This document shows positions 17,546 to 26,155 of a stretch of 64,000 nt of DNA, in pieces. Below the pieces are notes generated by a model. It was not told where the DNA came from. It did not search any database and worked only from the letters and a program-made list of their open reading frames with translations. The stretch is from Dethiosulfatibacter aminovorans DSM 17477 (lineage in GTDB: Bacteria > Bacillota > Clostridia > Tissierellales > Dethiosulfatibacteraceae). The position numbers were made by a program, and so were the translations under genes. Each line of letters opens with the position of its first letter. Within the stretch, counting starts at the first letter, position 1. The DNA is taken from NCBI RefSeq assembly GCF_900142005.1, contig NZ_FQZL01000019.1:1-64000 (forward strand), in the 5' to 3' direction.

Positions 17546-18559
17546 CTAATCACTTTTTACCGACCTGCCATTTTTCCTTTCTTCAGTGAAAATGCATTTC
17601 ACAAGACCATCGTGTATTGCCTCTATATTCTTCGTCCTTTCTCCTCCATAGAACTCGAACTCTATGATATTGTCGTGCCTTCCCACCTGTATTCCATCAT
17701 TCTTGGCTATGATATCCCTCAGAAGCTTCTTATACTTCAGTTCCGAATCTCCAATTACTATCCTCCCCCTTTCCCTGGCAGAATCATATCCAAATCCGAG
17801 GTTTTCAGCACTGTTTCTTTGTATCCTTGTACCTTTTGATTCCGAAAATGTGGACCTGATACATACATTCTCATAATCATTCTTCATTGCCAGCCGTACA
17901 GCCTTGTCGTGGATGACCTTGGCCCCGTTTTCGGCATAATTCAGGCAAAAATCAAAGCCTACGCTTTTCATTACCTTTGATTCCTCAACCAACCTTGGAT
18001 CCGCAGTCATTATGCCTTCCACATCAGTATAAATTATGGTTTCATCTGCATTGAGGTGGATTCCCAAGAGCACCGCCGTAGTGTCACTTCCTCCCCTACC
18101 GAGAGTTGTGATTTCATCGTCTATGGTCCTTCCCTGGGAGCCTGCAACTACAACTACTCTTCCTTTGTTGAAATGCCTCATTATGTTTCTTGTATCCACA
18201 TCATAAACATTGGCGTCGCCAAAATTCCTGTCGGTGATTATTCCAGCCTGGCCGCCGGTCAGACTGACTGCATCAATGCCCCTGTCGATTAGATTTGATG
18301 CTATTATGGATGATGAGATTACCTCTCCACATGAATATATCATGTCAAGCTCCCTTTCGCTGTAACTCATGCATTCAGATTTCACAAGATTTAGCAAGGT
18401 GTCCGTAGCATAGGGGGAACCTTCCCTTCCTTGCGCCGAAACCACAACTACGATATTGTCGTGAATCTTTCTATTCTCCTCAATCTTGTCATAGACCTGC
18501 TCTCTCCTGTCGCTTGTCGCCACGGATGTTCCTCCGAATTTCAATACTGCTGTACTCAT
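17546..18559 (-). CDS. lysC: Aspartate kinase, short form
   Basis: The enzyme phosphorylates L-aspartate, the first step towards methionine, threonine and lysine. The kinase domain is clear: KFGGTS at residues 7-12, TDRNFGDANVYD near 107, GRGGSDTTAVLLG near 153 and YTDVEGIMTADPR near 177. After the catalytic domain only about 75 residues follow, enough for one ACT-like unit. Typical clostridial and Bacillus enzymes are about 400 residues with two ACT units, so allosteric control may be reduced. The ATG has GGAGGAAG in front. A SAM-I riboswitch in the 5' leader places it under S-adenosylmethionine control and so in methionine supply. Confidence 0.88.
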   Translation of the reverse strand: MSTAVLKFGGTSVATSDRREQVYDKIEENRKIHDNIVVVVSAQGREGSPYATDTLLNLVKSECMSYSERELDMIYSCGEVISSSIIASNLIDRGIDAVSLTGGQAGIITDRNFGDANVYDVDTRNIMRHFNKGRVVVVAGSQGRTIDDEITTLGRGGSDTTAVLLGIHLNADETIIYTDVEGIMTADPRLVEESKVMKSVGFDFCLNYAENGAKVIHDKAVRLAMKNDYENVCIRSTFSESKGTRIQRNSAENLGFGYDSARERGRIVIGDSELKYKKLLRDIIAKNDGIQVGRHDNIIEFEFYGGERTKNIEAIHDGLVKCIFTEERKNGRSVKSD

Positions 18560-18718
18560 TTGCTTCCTCCAATAATAAATGTCTAATACATCACTATCAG
18601 AATATGACTCCTTTAAATATACAAATATAATTCTCAGGACATCGCGCCCTTATAATTATTTGATGTTAAATAGATTGATAATTCCTGGAAACCGGAATTA
18701 TCTTGAACATCATGTAAT

Positions 18719-18851
18719 AAAAAAACTTCCCCGAAAGAGAAGTTTATTGTCATATTGCTTATCTTCCAGATATAATCTGCAGGATTTAGCACCTTGCATT
18801 GGCAGGTTGCTGAGATATCACCGGGCCTGTCCCTCAATCTCTCTTGATAAG
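18719..18851 (-). ncRNA. SAM-I (S-box) riboswitch with downstream terminator, controlling aspartate kinase
   Basis: The aptamer spans 18758-18851 on the minus strand. It shows the S-box core in order: CTTATCAAGAGAG (P1/P2), GAGGGACAGGCCC, GCAACCTGC, AAGGTGCTAAATCC and a closing GATAAG that pairs with the 5' CTTATC. It is followed at 18719-18745 by an intrinsic terminator with about eight base pairs and a T-run. Known S-box logic is that SAM binding stabilises P1, frees the terminator and switches transcription off. The distance to the kinase start is about 160 bases. Confidence 0.93.
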
Positions 18852-18870
18852 ATGTATTCGATTTTAGTAC

Positions 18871-18899
18871 ATTTTAATATTTTTTGTGTGCAATGTCAA
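18871..18899 (-). promoter_or_regulatory. Sigma-A promoter of the SAM riboswitch transcript
   Basis: TTGACA (18894-18899) is 17 bases from TAAAAT (18871-18876) on the minus strand. The predicted start near 18863 lies about a dozen bases before the S-box P1 helix. Confidence 0.8.
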
Positions 18900-19183
18900 T
18901 ATAAATCTTCAGCTTGAAAAGTTCAAACCGGTATCACTTTTTGTTAGCAGCTTTTTCATAATTGTAACCACCTGTTGTCAACAGTATATTTTTTATACTA
19001 TAACACTATGAAGTGCTTACTTCCAGAACTGATTGTTTTATTATATAATGTCATTGAAAATGAACTACTTACGAAAACGCCAAGCAAACGTTAACACCCT
19101 CCCCGACAAACCCCAACACTAAGTGCAAAAAAATGAATATTTGTATTGAACTCATCCAAGATTTTGGTTATACTTGAATCGCC

Positions 19184-19201
19184 ATGTTAATATTTTAACA
19201 A
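19184..19201. promoter_or_regulatory. Rex-box-like operator upstream of the sigma-54 activator gene
   Basis: ATGTTAATATTTTAACAA matches the Firmicute Rex consensus TTGTTAANNNNTTAACAA at every specified position except the first. It lies 56-73 bases before the activator start codon. Rex represses when NADH is low, so it would link activator expression to redox state. Confidence 0.6.
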
Positions 19202-19256
19202 AATCGATATTTTATATTTATCTATTGGTTAATTATTTTTGAAAGCAGGTAGAATA

Positions 19257-20606
19257 ATGGAAAATTTCATCAAAAACACGGACATTAAAGACTTGGTCAA
19301 CATAATAGACAATATTTATGACGAGATTGTCATATGGGACGACAATTATACCATCCTATATGCAAACAAGGCTTGCGGCAGGCACTATGGACTGGCACAA
19401 GACGAGCTCATAGGAAAAACCCTTGATTATTTCATAGGAACCGAAAAGTATTGGACCCCTTCCAGCGTTCCCTATGTCTACAAGGAAAAAAGATCCGTCA
19501 TTCAAAACCAGAAAACACTTCTGGGAATAGACCTTGAAACAATTTCAGTTCCAATCCTCGATGAAGAAAACAACGTAAAGTATGTCGTCCAAAGCTGTCG
19601 TGACGAATTCAGCTTCCTGTCACAGAAGCTTGCTCCCATTGAGTCAAACTACGATGAAAAGTTCGAGGAAATCACAGACCTGATATACAAAAGCCCAAAT
19701 ATGAAAAAGGTCGTCAAACTGGCAAACAAGATTTCCTCCTATGATGTGCCCTGCATGATACTTGGGGAAACGGGTACCGGCAAGAGTCTTCTTGCCAAGT
19801 ACATCCACGGCATAAGCAACCGAAAGGACAAACCCTTCATCAGCATAAACATGGCAAGCATAAACCCCACCCTCATAGAATCGGAACTATTCGGATACAA
19901 GAAGGGGTCGTTCACAGGTGCCAGTTCCGATGGGAAGAAGGGACTTTTCGAGATGGCCAACGGCGGGACGCTCTTCCTTGACGAAATAGGAGAACTTCCC
20001 ATGGATCTCCAGGCAAAGTTCCTTCACGTATTGCAGGAAAAGGAATATACCCCCATAGGCAGCGTGACTCCAATAAAGCTTGACATAAGGATAATATGCG
20101 CCACGAACTGCGACCTCAAACAGATGATAGAGGTACACAAGTTCAGGGAGGATTTGTACCACAGACTCAATGTTTTCGAACTGAACATCCCTCCCTTACG
20201 GGAGAGGATCCAGGACATACAAATCCTGACAGCACATTTCCTGAATGTCTTCAACAGGAAATATTCAAGGAACTGCAGATTCTCAGACGAAGCAATGGAT
20301 CTTCTCATGAAATACAGTTGGAAAGGAAACATAAGGGAACTGTCAAACATCGTAGAAAGAAGCATACTGATGATGGAAGAGGAGTATATAAAGGCAACAA
20401 ACCTTCCACCGAGGTTCTTTACCCTTGACAAAGTTACAGGCTGCAAGATGGATGGAAGTCTGTCAGATGCCATTGAAGATGTGAAAAAAAATATGATAAT
20501 AAATGCATACAAGGAACACAAAACCACAAGAAAGATTGCCGATGCACTGGACATCAGCCAATCCCAGGCATGCAGGCTGATTCGTCAGTATGTAGACAAT
20601 GATTAA
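19257..20606 (+). CDS. PAS-domain sigma-54-dependent transcriptional activator (TyrR-like HTH)
   Basis: This 449-residue enhancer-binding protein has an N-terminal PAS domain (about 10-115), a central AAA+ sigma-54 activator domain and a C-terminal TyrR-type helix-turn-helix. Visible motifs are Walker A GETGTGKS at 170-177, the sigma-54 contact loop as GSFTGA at 217-222 (variant of GAFTGA), GGTLFLDEIGELP and the R-finger region RIQDIQ. The C-terminus TTRKIADALDISQSQACRLIRQY is the DNA-reading helix. The start chosen is ATG 19257, eight bases after AGCAGG; an in-frame TTG at 19239 is less likely. A Rex box lies upstream. No sigma-54 promoter was found in the adjacent operons, so its target may be the promoter at 36.9 kb or lie outside the window. 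Confidence 0.85.
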   Translation: MENFIKNTDIKDLVNIIDNIYDEIVIWDDNYTILYANKACGRHYGLAQDELIGKTLDYFIGTEKYWTPSSVPYVYKEKRSVIQNQKTLLGIDLETISVPILDEENNVKYVVQSCRDEFSFLSQKLAPIESNYDEKFEEITDLIYKSPNMKKVVKLANKISSYDVPCMILGETGTGKSLLAKYIHGISNRKDKPFISINMASINPTLIESELFGYKKGSFTGASSDGKKGLFEMANGGTLFLDEIGELPMDLQAKFLHVLQEKEYTPIGSVTPIKLDIRIICATNCDLKQMIEVHKFREDLYHRLNVFELNIPPLRERIQDIQILTAHFLNVFNRKYSRNCRFSDEAMDLLMKYSWKGNIRELSNIVERSILMMEEEYIKATNLPPRFFTLDKVTGCKMDGSLSDAIEDVKKNMIINAYKEHKTTRKIADALDISQSQACRLIRQYVDND

Positions 20607-20636
20607 AAAAAATACAATAATCCCCTAAATGTAAAA

Positions 20637-20668
20637 GAGGCTGTCTCATCGAATGATTTGACAGCCTC
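20637..20668. terminator. Bidirectional terminator between the activator gene and glpP
   Basis: Perfect nine-base arms, GAGGCTGTC and GACAGCCTC, flank a 14-base loop between two convergent genes, with A/T-rich tracts on both sides. Confidence 0.75.
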
Positions 20669-20684
20669 CAAAAATTCATAAATA

Positions 20685-21248
20685 TTACATCTCCCATACT
20701 CCCTGGTTTGTAGTTGATATTGCTGTTGCCCCTGCTCCGAGAGCACTTACAACATCTTCCTTTTCGCATACAAGACCGCCGGCTATTATTGGGATGTTTA
20801 CTTCATCCAAAACCCATCTGATGTATTTAGGCATCCCACCAGGCATGATTTCTATGAAATCCGGTTTGGATTGTTTGACTTGCTTTGGAATATTGTAAAA
20901 AGACATTGAGTCAATTAAAAAGAATCTGTGTATCGCAATGAGTCCATGGGACTTTGCTGCTCTTATTAATGGAGTTCTAGTGCTTATTATCCCATCGGCA
21001 TGGGTATTGGCCTTAACGAAATCAAGGACTACTTCCTTGTGGGATACCCCTTCCAGGAGATCTATGTGGACAAAAGCCATTTTATTGTTGTCTTTCAATG
21101 TTTTAACTATCTGTGCAATGTTCATAATATTTCCATATAGTATGAAGACAACTCTACATTCTGATTTAATAACTTTGGCAAGGGCATCATCATCCTTTAT
21201 ACCCGCAATTATTGGATTGTCTTCCAGTGTTTCTATAAATCTATTCAT
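20685..21248 (-). CDS. glpP: GlpP-family antiterminator protein
   Basis: This 187-residue protein matches the GlpP family in length and sequence: opening NRFIETLEDNPIIAGIKDD, FILYGNIMNI, HIDLLEGVSHKE, ISTRTPLIRAAK, EIMPGGMPKYIRW and the closing IIAGGLVCEKEDV ... AISTTN. In Bacillus, GlpP binds the 5' leaders of glp mRNAs in the presence of glycerol-3-phosphate and prevents termination. Here it is divergent from, and 0.2 kb away from, an operon whose leader carries mutually exclusive hairpins, with a near-copy 8 kb downstream; both are strong candidate targets. No glpF, glpD or classical glpK is in the window, so the effector may be a different phosphorylated polyol. The start is an ATG with a modest AAGG site. 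Confidence 0.87.
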   Translation of the reverse strand: MNRFIETLEDNPIIAGIKDDDALAKVIKSECRVVFILYGNIMNIAQIVKTLKDNNKMAFVHIDLLEGVSHKEVVLDFVKANTHADGIISTRTPLIRAAKSHGLIAIHRFFLIDSMSFYNIPKQVKQSKPDFIEIMPGGMPKYIRWVLDEVNIPIIAGGLVCEKEDVVSALGAGATAISTTNQGVWEM

Positions 21249-21354
21249 ATACTCAACCTTTCCAAATAACTATTTTGAAATTAATAATCAAATAACCAAC
21301 AAATAATCTATTTTTAGTATACTAAATAAATTTTAAAATTAAAAGAAGATAATT

Positions 21355-21372
21355 TTGTTAATATATTAACAA
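21355..21372. promoter_or_regulatory. Perfect Rex box between glpP and the FGGY-kinase operon
   Basis: TTGTTAATATATTAACAA is a perfect 18-base palindrome and an exact match to the Rex consensus TTGTTAANNNNTTAACAA. It sits 32 bases upstream of the -35 hexamer of the rightward promoter and in the divergent region of glpP, so it could repress one or both. The rex gene is not in the window. Confidence 0.75.
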
Positions 21373-21403
21373 AGTCGTGGCGTAATAATTGGCTTAAATT
21401 GAC

Positions 21404-21432
21404 TTGACAAAGATGAAAACGTTATATATAAT
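21404..21432 (+). promoter_or_regulatory. Consensus sigma-A promoter of the FGGY-kinase operon, with cre-like spacer
   Basis: TTGACA (21404-21409) and TATAAT (21427-21432) are 17 bases apart, a perfect match. The spacer contains TGAAAACGTT, similar to half of a CcpA cre site. The promoter at 29368 has the same hexamers and a similar spacer core. Confidence 0.88.
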
Positions 21433-21438
21433 CTAAGC

Positions 21439-21497
21439 ATGTTACTGGAGATGGAGATAAGTAACTTCCTTGAGGAAGTCTGCTTATCTTTTTTTTG
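21439..21497 (+). promoter_or_regulatory. GlpP-type antiterminator/terminator leader, copy 1
   Basis: Two mutually exclusive hairpins overlap. The upstream one pairs GTTACT (21441-21446) with AGTAAC (21460-21465) around a loop holding the tandem GGAGAT-GGAGAT. The downstream one pairs AGATAAG (21455-21461) with CTTATCT (21483-21489), with inner ACTTCC/GGAAGT, and ends in a T-run: an intrinsic terminator. Forming the first disrupts the second. The layout, next to glpP and repeated at 29403, fits a protein-stabilised antiterminator. Binding by GlpP is inferred. Confidence 0.85.
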
Positions 21498-21564
21498 TTG
21501 TTTAATGCATGCAGCTTAACAATAATAGTAATCAAACAATAATTCAATTAATGGAGGTTACACT

Positions 21565-22341
21565 ATGAATATCACTGATTTTCAAATGGACTTTTTTTCA
21601 CTTAAAGGCAAAAATGCTTTAGTAACTGGTGGAAACACTGGTCTGGGACAAGCATTTTCACTTGCGCTTGCAAAAGCTGGAGCGAATATTTTTGTACCAA
21701 GCATAATGGATGATGATGGTAAAACAAAAGAGCTTATTGAGAATGAAGGTTGTAAATATGTCTTCATGAATAAAGACATAACAAAAAAAGGTTCCGCAAA
21801 AGAAATAGTTGAAAAATGCGTTGAAGAACTTGGCTCTATAGATATTCTTGTTAACTGTGCAGGGATATGCATTTGTGACGATGTTCTGGAGTTTGGAAGG
21901 GAAGACTGGGATCCTATGATAGCAATAAATCTTACAGCAGCCTTTGAACTGAGTTATGAAGCAGCAAAATTTATGGTACCTCAAAAGAGTGGAAAAATAA
22001 TCAACATTTGCTCAATGTTCTCTTTCCTTGGCTGTCAATTGTCGCCGGCATATGCTGCAACCAAGCACGGCATAGCAGGATTTACCAAGGCATACTGTGA
22101 TGAATTGGCGCAGCACAATATCCAGATTAACGGTATTGCACCGGGATACTATGCAACAGCAATCACCGAAGAGACAAGAAGCATACCTGAAAGGAACAAG
22201 AAGGTCCTTGACCATATACCAGCTAACAGATGGGGAGAGACTATGGACCTTATGGGAGCTACAGTGTTCTTGGCCAGCAGGGCTTCAGACTATGTTAATG
22301 GGCATATACTGGCTGTTGATGGTGGATATCTGGTTAGATAA
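21565..22341 (+). CDS. Short-chain dehydrogenase/reductase (polyol or gluconate 5-dehydrogenase-like)
   Basis: This 258-residue classical SDR has the cofactor motif TGGNTGLG at residues 21-28, the NAG-type motif NCAG at 97-100 and the catalytic set Ser150, Tyr163 and Lys167 (YAATK). The KduD/gluconate-5-dehydrogenase-like C-terminus reads INGIAPGYYATAITEE and VNGHILAVDGGY. It should interconvert a hydroxyl and a ketone on a polyol or sugar acid using NAD(H) or NADP(H). The start is an ATG with GGAGG eight bases upstream, 68 bases after the leader terminator. It is the first gene of the GlpP/Rex-linked operon; an FGGY kinase follows, suggesting oxidation of a polyol to a ketose that is then phosphorylated. 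Confidence 0.87.
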   Translation: MNITDFQMDFFSLKGKNALVTGGNTGLGQAFSLALAKAGANIFVPSIMDDDGKTKELIENEGCKYVFMNKDITKKGSAKEIVEKCVEELGSIDILVNCAGICICDDVLEFGREDWDPMIAINLTAAFELSYEAAKFMVPQKSGKIINICSMFSFLGCQLSPAYAATKHGIAGFTKAYCDELAQHNIQINGIAPGYYATAITEETRSIPERNKKVLDHIPANRWGETMDLMGATVFLASRASDYVNGHILAVDGGYLVR

Positions 22342-22372
22342 AGGAACATGAAATAATAAAGGAAGTGGAGCA

Positions 22373-23806
22373 ATGGAAAATAAATATATTATTGGTGTTG
22401 ATGAAGGCTCCCAAAGCGCAAAGGTAATAATCTTTGATTTGGAAGGTAATGTAGTCTGTGAAGGAAGACAGCCTCTAAGGCCTATGGATTTGCCTGAACC
22501 AGGTATTGTTGAGCACCCGGATGATGATTTCTGGGATGCAATAATTTCGGCAGGAAACAAGGCTATGGATAAATTCCCAGGGAAGAAAGAAGAAATAATT
22601 GGTATGGGGCTTTGTACAATAAGGTTTTGCAGGTGCTTTCTCAAGGAGGATGGTTCACTTGCACAACCGGCACTTAGCTGGATGGATGAAAGGGTTTCAA
22701 AAGCTTATGAGCATGTAAATGATGATGTAAAATATGTTACTACATCTTCTGGCTATATAACCCATAGGTTCACAGGTAATTTCAATGATACAGCAGCCAA
22801 CTATCAAGGAATGTGGCCTATAGATACTGATACATGGGAATGGACTGATGATGAAGAGTATTTCAAAAGTATAAATATCCCAAGAGAAATGCTTTTCAAT
22901 TTACAGATGCCCGGAACAATTCTTGGATACATTACCGAAGAGGCAGCGAATGCTACGGGTTTTCCTGCAGGAATACCTGTAATAGCAACCGGCAATGACA
23001 AGGCTGTTGAAGCACTCGGTTCAGGCACCCTTTCTGAAAAAACTGCATTGGTTTCCTTAGGTACTTATATTTGCTCAATGGTTCATGGACATGACAACCC
23101 AAAAGGAACTGAAAAATTCTGGACAAACTTTGCCAACACTCCAAACAATTATCTTTATGAGAGCTTTGGAATAAGAAGGGGAATGTGGACTGTAAGCTGG
23201 TTCAAGAATCTACTTGGAGACGATATAGTAAACAAGGCCAATGATTTAGGCATATCTCCCGAGGAATATCTCAACAGAGAAGCTGAAGATGTACCGGCAG
23301 GAAGCCATGGACTTATGACTGTGCTGGATTGGCTTGCCCCTTCACATGAACCATACAAGAAAGGTATCATGATAGGGTTTGACGGCAGACATACGAGAGC
23401 ACACATGTACAGGTCAATACTCGAGGGCATAGCAATGACTATTAAGAATTGTGCAGATGATATGTGCGAAGAACTTGGTATTGAGCTGAAAGACATAGTT
23501 GTTTCAGGTGGCGGTTCAAACAGCGAATTATTCATGCAAATATTTGCAGATGTGTTTGGACTTCCTGCAAGAAGGAATGTAGTCAACGGATCAGCAAGTT
23601 TAGGAGCTGCAATAAGTGTTGCCGTAGCATTGGACGAGTATGACAGTTATGAAAATGCAATAGAGAAGATGGTAAAGATTAGGGATGTATTCGAGCCATT
23701 ATCTGACAATGTTGGTACTTATAAGAGTATGAATGATGGAGTGTATAAGCATATAACTTCATGCACGGATGAAATTCTGAAAAAATCATTTCCGGTATTT
23801 AAATAG
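22373..23806 (+). CDS. FGGY-family carbohydrate kinase
   Basis: This 477-residue kinase has the two-domain actin-like fold of FGGY kinases. An N-terminal phosphate loop appears as GVDEGSQSAKV at 8-18, the substrate-region pattern ALSWMDERV near 101, a catalytic-type aspartate in ATGNDKAVEALGSG near 206 and the C-terminal nucleotide motif VVSGGGSNSELFMQIFADVFGLP. The family phosphorylates glycerol, xylulose, ribulose, erythritol and others; the residue pattern here does not point clearly to one. It follows the SDR gene by 31 bases in the operon carrying the GlpP-type leader, so its product may be the inducer sensed by GlpP. Confidence 0.85.
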   Translation: MENKYIIGVDEGSQSAKVIIFDLEGNVVCEGRQPLRPMDLPEPGIVEHPDDDFWDAIISAGNKAMDKFPGKKEEIIGMGLCTIRFCRCFLKEDGSLAQPALSWMDERVSKAYEHVNDDVKYVTTSSGYITHRFTGNFNDTAANYQGMWPIDTDTWEWTDDEEYFKSINIPREMLFNLQMPGTILGYITEEAANATGFPAGIPVIATGNDKAVEALGSGTLSEKTALVSLGTYICSMVHGHDNPKGTEKFWTNFANTPNNYLYESFGIRRGMWTVSWFKNLLGDDIVNKANDLGISPEEYLNREAEDVPAGSHGLMTVLDWLAPSHEPYKKGIMIGFDGRHTRAHMYRSILEGIAMTIKNCADDMCEELGIELKDIVVSGGGSNSELFMQIFADVFGLPARRNVVNGSASLGAAISVAVALDEYDSYENAIEKMVKIRDVFEPLSDNVGTYKSMNDGVYKHITSCTDEILKKSFPVFK

Positions 23807-23892
23807 TACTGGTATTTAAAAGTGGTGGCTAAAAAAGAGATTATAGATAAAGTGACCTGTATGAATGCAGGAAATAAAAAGGATGAGGTATT

Positions 23893-25338
23893 ATGATTAC
23901 ATTAACAAGAGATAAGATTTCAAATGATTTGAAAATGATTGTTGGAAATGAAAGTGTAGTAACTGATGAGCAGGTTCTCAAGGAGAACAGCCATGACAGG
24001 TTTAGGAAATACGAAGACATAAACGGCATATACACAAGACCGATGCCTGCAGCACTGGTAAAGGTTAAGGATACCAAGGATGTTTCAAGCGTCCTGAAGT
24101 ATGCCAATGAAAATGGAATAAACGTAGTTCCTAGAACAGGAGGTTCTGCAACTGAGGGAGGCCTTGAAACTGCACTTGAGAACTCTTTGGTGGTAGACGG
24201 TTCGGAAATGAATGAAATAATCAAAATTGATACATACAATATGCTTGCTACCGCCCAATGTGGAGTTCCACTCGAAGTATTGGAAGATAAACTTAGAGAA
24301 CAAGGATATACAACAGGTCATTCTCCACAGTCAAAACCATTGGCTCAAATGGGTGGACTTGTTGCTACAAGAAGCATAGGACAATTCTCAACTCTATACG
24401 GTGGAATAGAAGACATGGTTGTTGGTCTTGAAGCTGTATTCCCTAACGGAGAGATTACGCGAATAAAAAATGTCCCAAGAAGAGCTGCCGGACCTGACAT
24501 CCGTCATGTCATCATGGGTAATGAGGGTGCTTTATGCTATATTACTGAAGTAACCGTTAAGATATTCAAATACCAGCCGGAAAACAATAAATTCCTCGGT
24601 TATACCCTCGAAAATATGAAGACTGGGTTTGAAATATTAAGGGAAGTAATGGTGGCTGGTTATAAACCAAGCGTGGCCAGGCTCTACGATGAGGAAGATG
24701 GAGCGTATCACTTCAGTCATTTTGCAGATGATAAATGTGTTTTGATTTTCATGGCGGAAGGACCAAAAGCGATAGCTGATGCTACAGCCGAAGCCATAGC
24801 AGAAATAGTTACAAAATATGACGAATGCAAGCCGGTGGAAGAACATTATATAAAGACATGGTTTGAACATCTAAACTGGGACCCAGCAGCTGTAGCTGAA
24901 GAAAGAGTTGAAATCGTAGAAACACAAAACCTTGGATTCACTACAGAAGTGTCTGGAAACTGGGATGTAATCCATGATATATATCAGTCTGCCATAGAAA
25001 GAGTTAGAAATGAAGTTCCCGACATAACACTTCTTGGAGGACATTCTTCACACAGCTATATGACCGGTACCAACGTATATTTCGTTTACTACTATAATTT
25101 AGTTGATATAAAGCCTGAAGAGGAAATCAGCAAATATCATTATCCAATTCAGAATATCATAGTTGAGGAAACATTGAAACACGGAGGATCAATGTGTCAT
25201 CATCACGGGGTAGGAAAACACAGAACTCATTTCATCAAGGAAGAATATACATCATCTTATTACATACTGGAAAATCTGAAAAAGGCATTTGATCCAAATG
25301 GCATAATGAATGCCGGAACTATATTTCCTATAGAGTAG
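23893..25338 (+). CDS. FAD-binding PCMH-type oxidoreductase, alkyl-DHAP-synthase/GlcD-like
   Basis: This 481-residue vanillyl-alcohol-oxidase family flavoprotein has an N-terminal PCMH FAD domain (VPRTGGSATEGGLE, then TGHSPQSKPLAQMGGLVATR near 143). The C-terminal cap domain holds a triple-histidine motif HHHGVGKHR at 436-444. That motif and the GGxxATRSIGQ pattern are most like alkyl-dihydroxyacetonephosphate synthase, whose substrate is a glycerol-phosphate-derived ketone. Bacterial relatives are mostly FAD-linked dehydrogenases of hydroxy acids. EtfB starts four bases after its stop, so electrons probably pass to Etf. The reaction is unassigned; oxidation of a phosphorylated or ether-linked three- or four-carbon compound is a reasonable guess. 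Confidence 0.8.
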   Translation: MITLTRDKISNDLKMIVGNESVVTDEQVLKENSHDRFRKYEDINGIYTRPMPAALVKVKDTKDVSSVLKYANENGINVVPRTGGSATEGGLETALENSLVVDGSEMNEIIKIDTYNMLATAQCGVPLEVLEDKLREQGYTTGHSPQSKPLAQMGGLVATRSIGQFSTLYGGIEDMVVGLEAVFPNGEITRIKNVPRRAAGPDIRHVIMGNEGALCYITEVTVKIFKYQPENNKFLGYTLENMKTGFEILREVMVAGYKPSVARLYDEEDGAYHFSHFADDKCVLIFMAEGPKAIADATAEAIAEIVTKYDECKPVEEHYIKTWFEHLNWDPAAVAEERVEIVETQNLGFTTEVSGNWDVIHDIYQSAIERVRNEVPDITLLGGHSSHSYMTGTNVYFVYYYNLVDIKPEEEISKYHYPIQNIIVEETLKHGGSMCHHHGVGKHRTHFIKEEYTSSYYILENLKKAFDPNGIMNAGTIFPIE

Positions 25339-25342
25339 TGAA

Positions 25343-26155
25343 ATGAAAAAAATCCTTGTATGTTTTAAAACAGTACCGGATTTGGATATGTTGTCTGACA
25401 GTGATTGGTCTCCAGCAGAGACCGGCACTGTCGAAACAACATATGTAAAAAAGATGATAAACCCCTATGATGAGAGTGCATTGGAATTAGGACTGAAGCT
25501 TCGCGATGAAATAAATGAGAAAAATGAAGTTGTTGAATTGACGGCATTTACAGTAGATAGCAACCTTTCGTCAAGGACAACAAAAAACCTGTATGCTCTT
25601 GGCTTCAACAAAGTTGTATCATCAAGAGAAGGAAAAGATTTGGTTTTTAACCCCTGGATGGTTGCCGGGATTATTAAGGATTATTCGCTACAAGAAGGTC
25701 CTTTCGATGTCATGCTTTTAGGAATGCAAAGCACACCCGGAGACAATGGCATGACTCCATTCATACTTTCTGAAAAACTACAAATACCCTGTATTCAGGG
25801 AGGGATATCCATTCAGGAGGACAATGGACAATTTAATATTGAAAGCCAGACAGACTCTATTATTATAAATCAAAAAGTTGCAGGGCCTGTTATTTTTGCT
25901 GTCGGAAATGTCGCCAGTACCTATTTGAGAATTCCCACACTAAAGGACAGACTTGCAGTCAAGAATATGAAGGCTCTAGAATATACCAGAAATGTAAATG
26001 GAACCGACGCAGTGATGTGTCAGAATTCCTATGAATTGATTGAGTTGAAAACAAGAGACAGGACCAGATGTTGCAAGATGATCAGCGGAGATTCTCCTTT
26101 GGAAATTGCCGAAAAGATATATATTGAGTATTTGAAGGACAGGGTGAAGGCATGA
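25343..26155 (+). CDS. etfB: Electron transfer flavoprotein, beta subunit
   Basis: This 270-residue EtfB homologue opens with ILVCFKTVPD and holds the AMP/FAD-pocket pattern MINPYDESALELGLKLRDE, then VVELTAFTVDS and LLGMQSTPGDNGMTPFILSEKL. C-terminal RIPTLKDRLAVKNMKALEY corresponds to the partner-docking region. With EtfA it forms a heterodimer accepting electrons from the flanking flavin dehydrogenases. It begins four bases after the AGPS-like gene and overlaps etfA by four bases, so stoichiometric coupled expression is expected. Whether this Etf bifurcates electrons, as in lactate-dehydrogenase/Etf complexes of acetogens, is open; see findings. Confidence 0.88.
   Translation: MKKILVCFKTVPDLDMLSDSDWSPAETGTVETTYVKKMINPYDESALELGLKLRDEINEKNEVVELTAFTVDSNLSSRTTKNLYALGFNKVVSSREGKDLVFNPWMVAGIIKDYSLQEGPFDVMLLGMQSTPGDNGMTPFILSEKLQIPCIQGGISIQEDNGQFNIESQTDSIIINQKVAGPVIFAVGNVASTYLRIPTLKDRLAVKNMKALEYTRNVNGTDAVMCQNSYELIELKTRDRTRCCKMISGDSPLEIAEKIYIEYLKDRVKA

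Noticed and set aside
20024..20554. 176-codon minus-strand open frame
   Set aside because: Fully within the sigma-54 activator gene on the other strand; no initiation signal.
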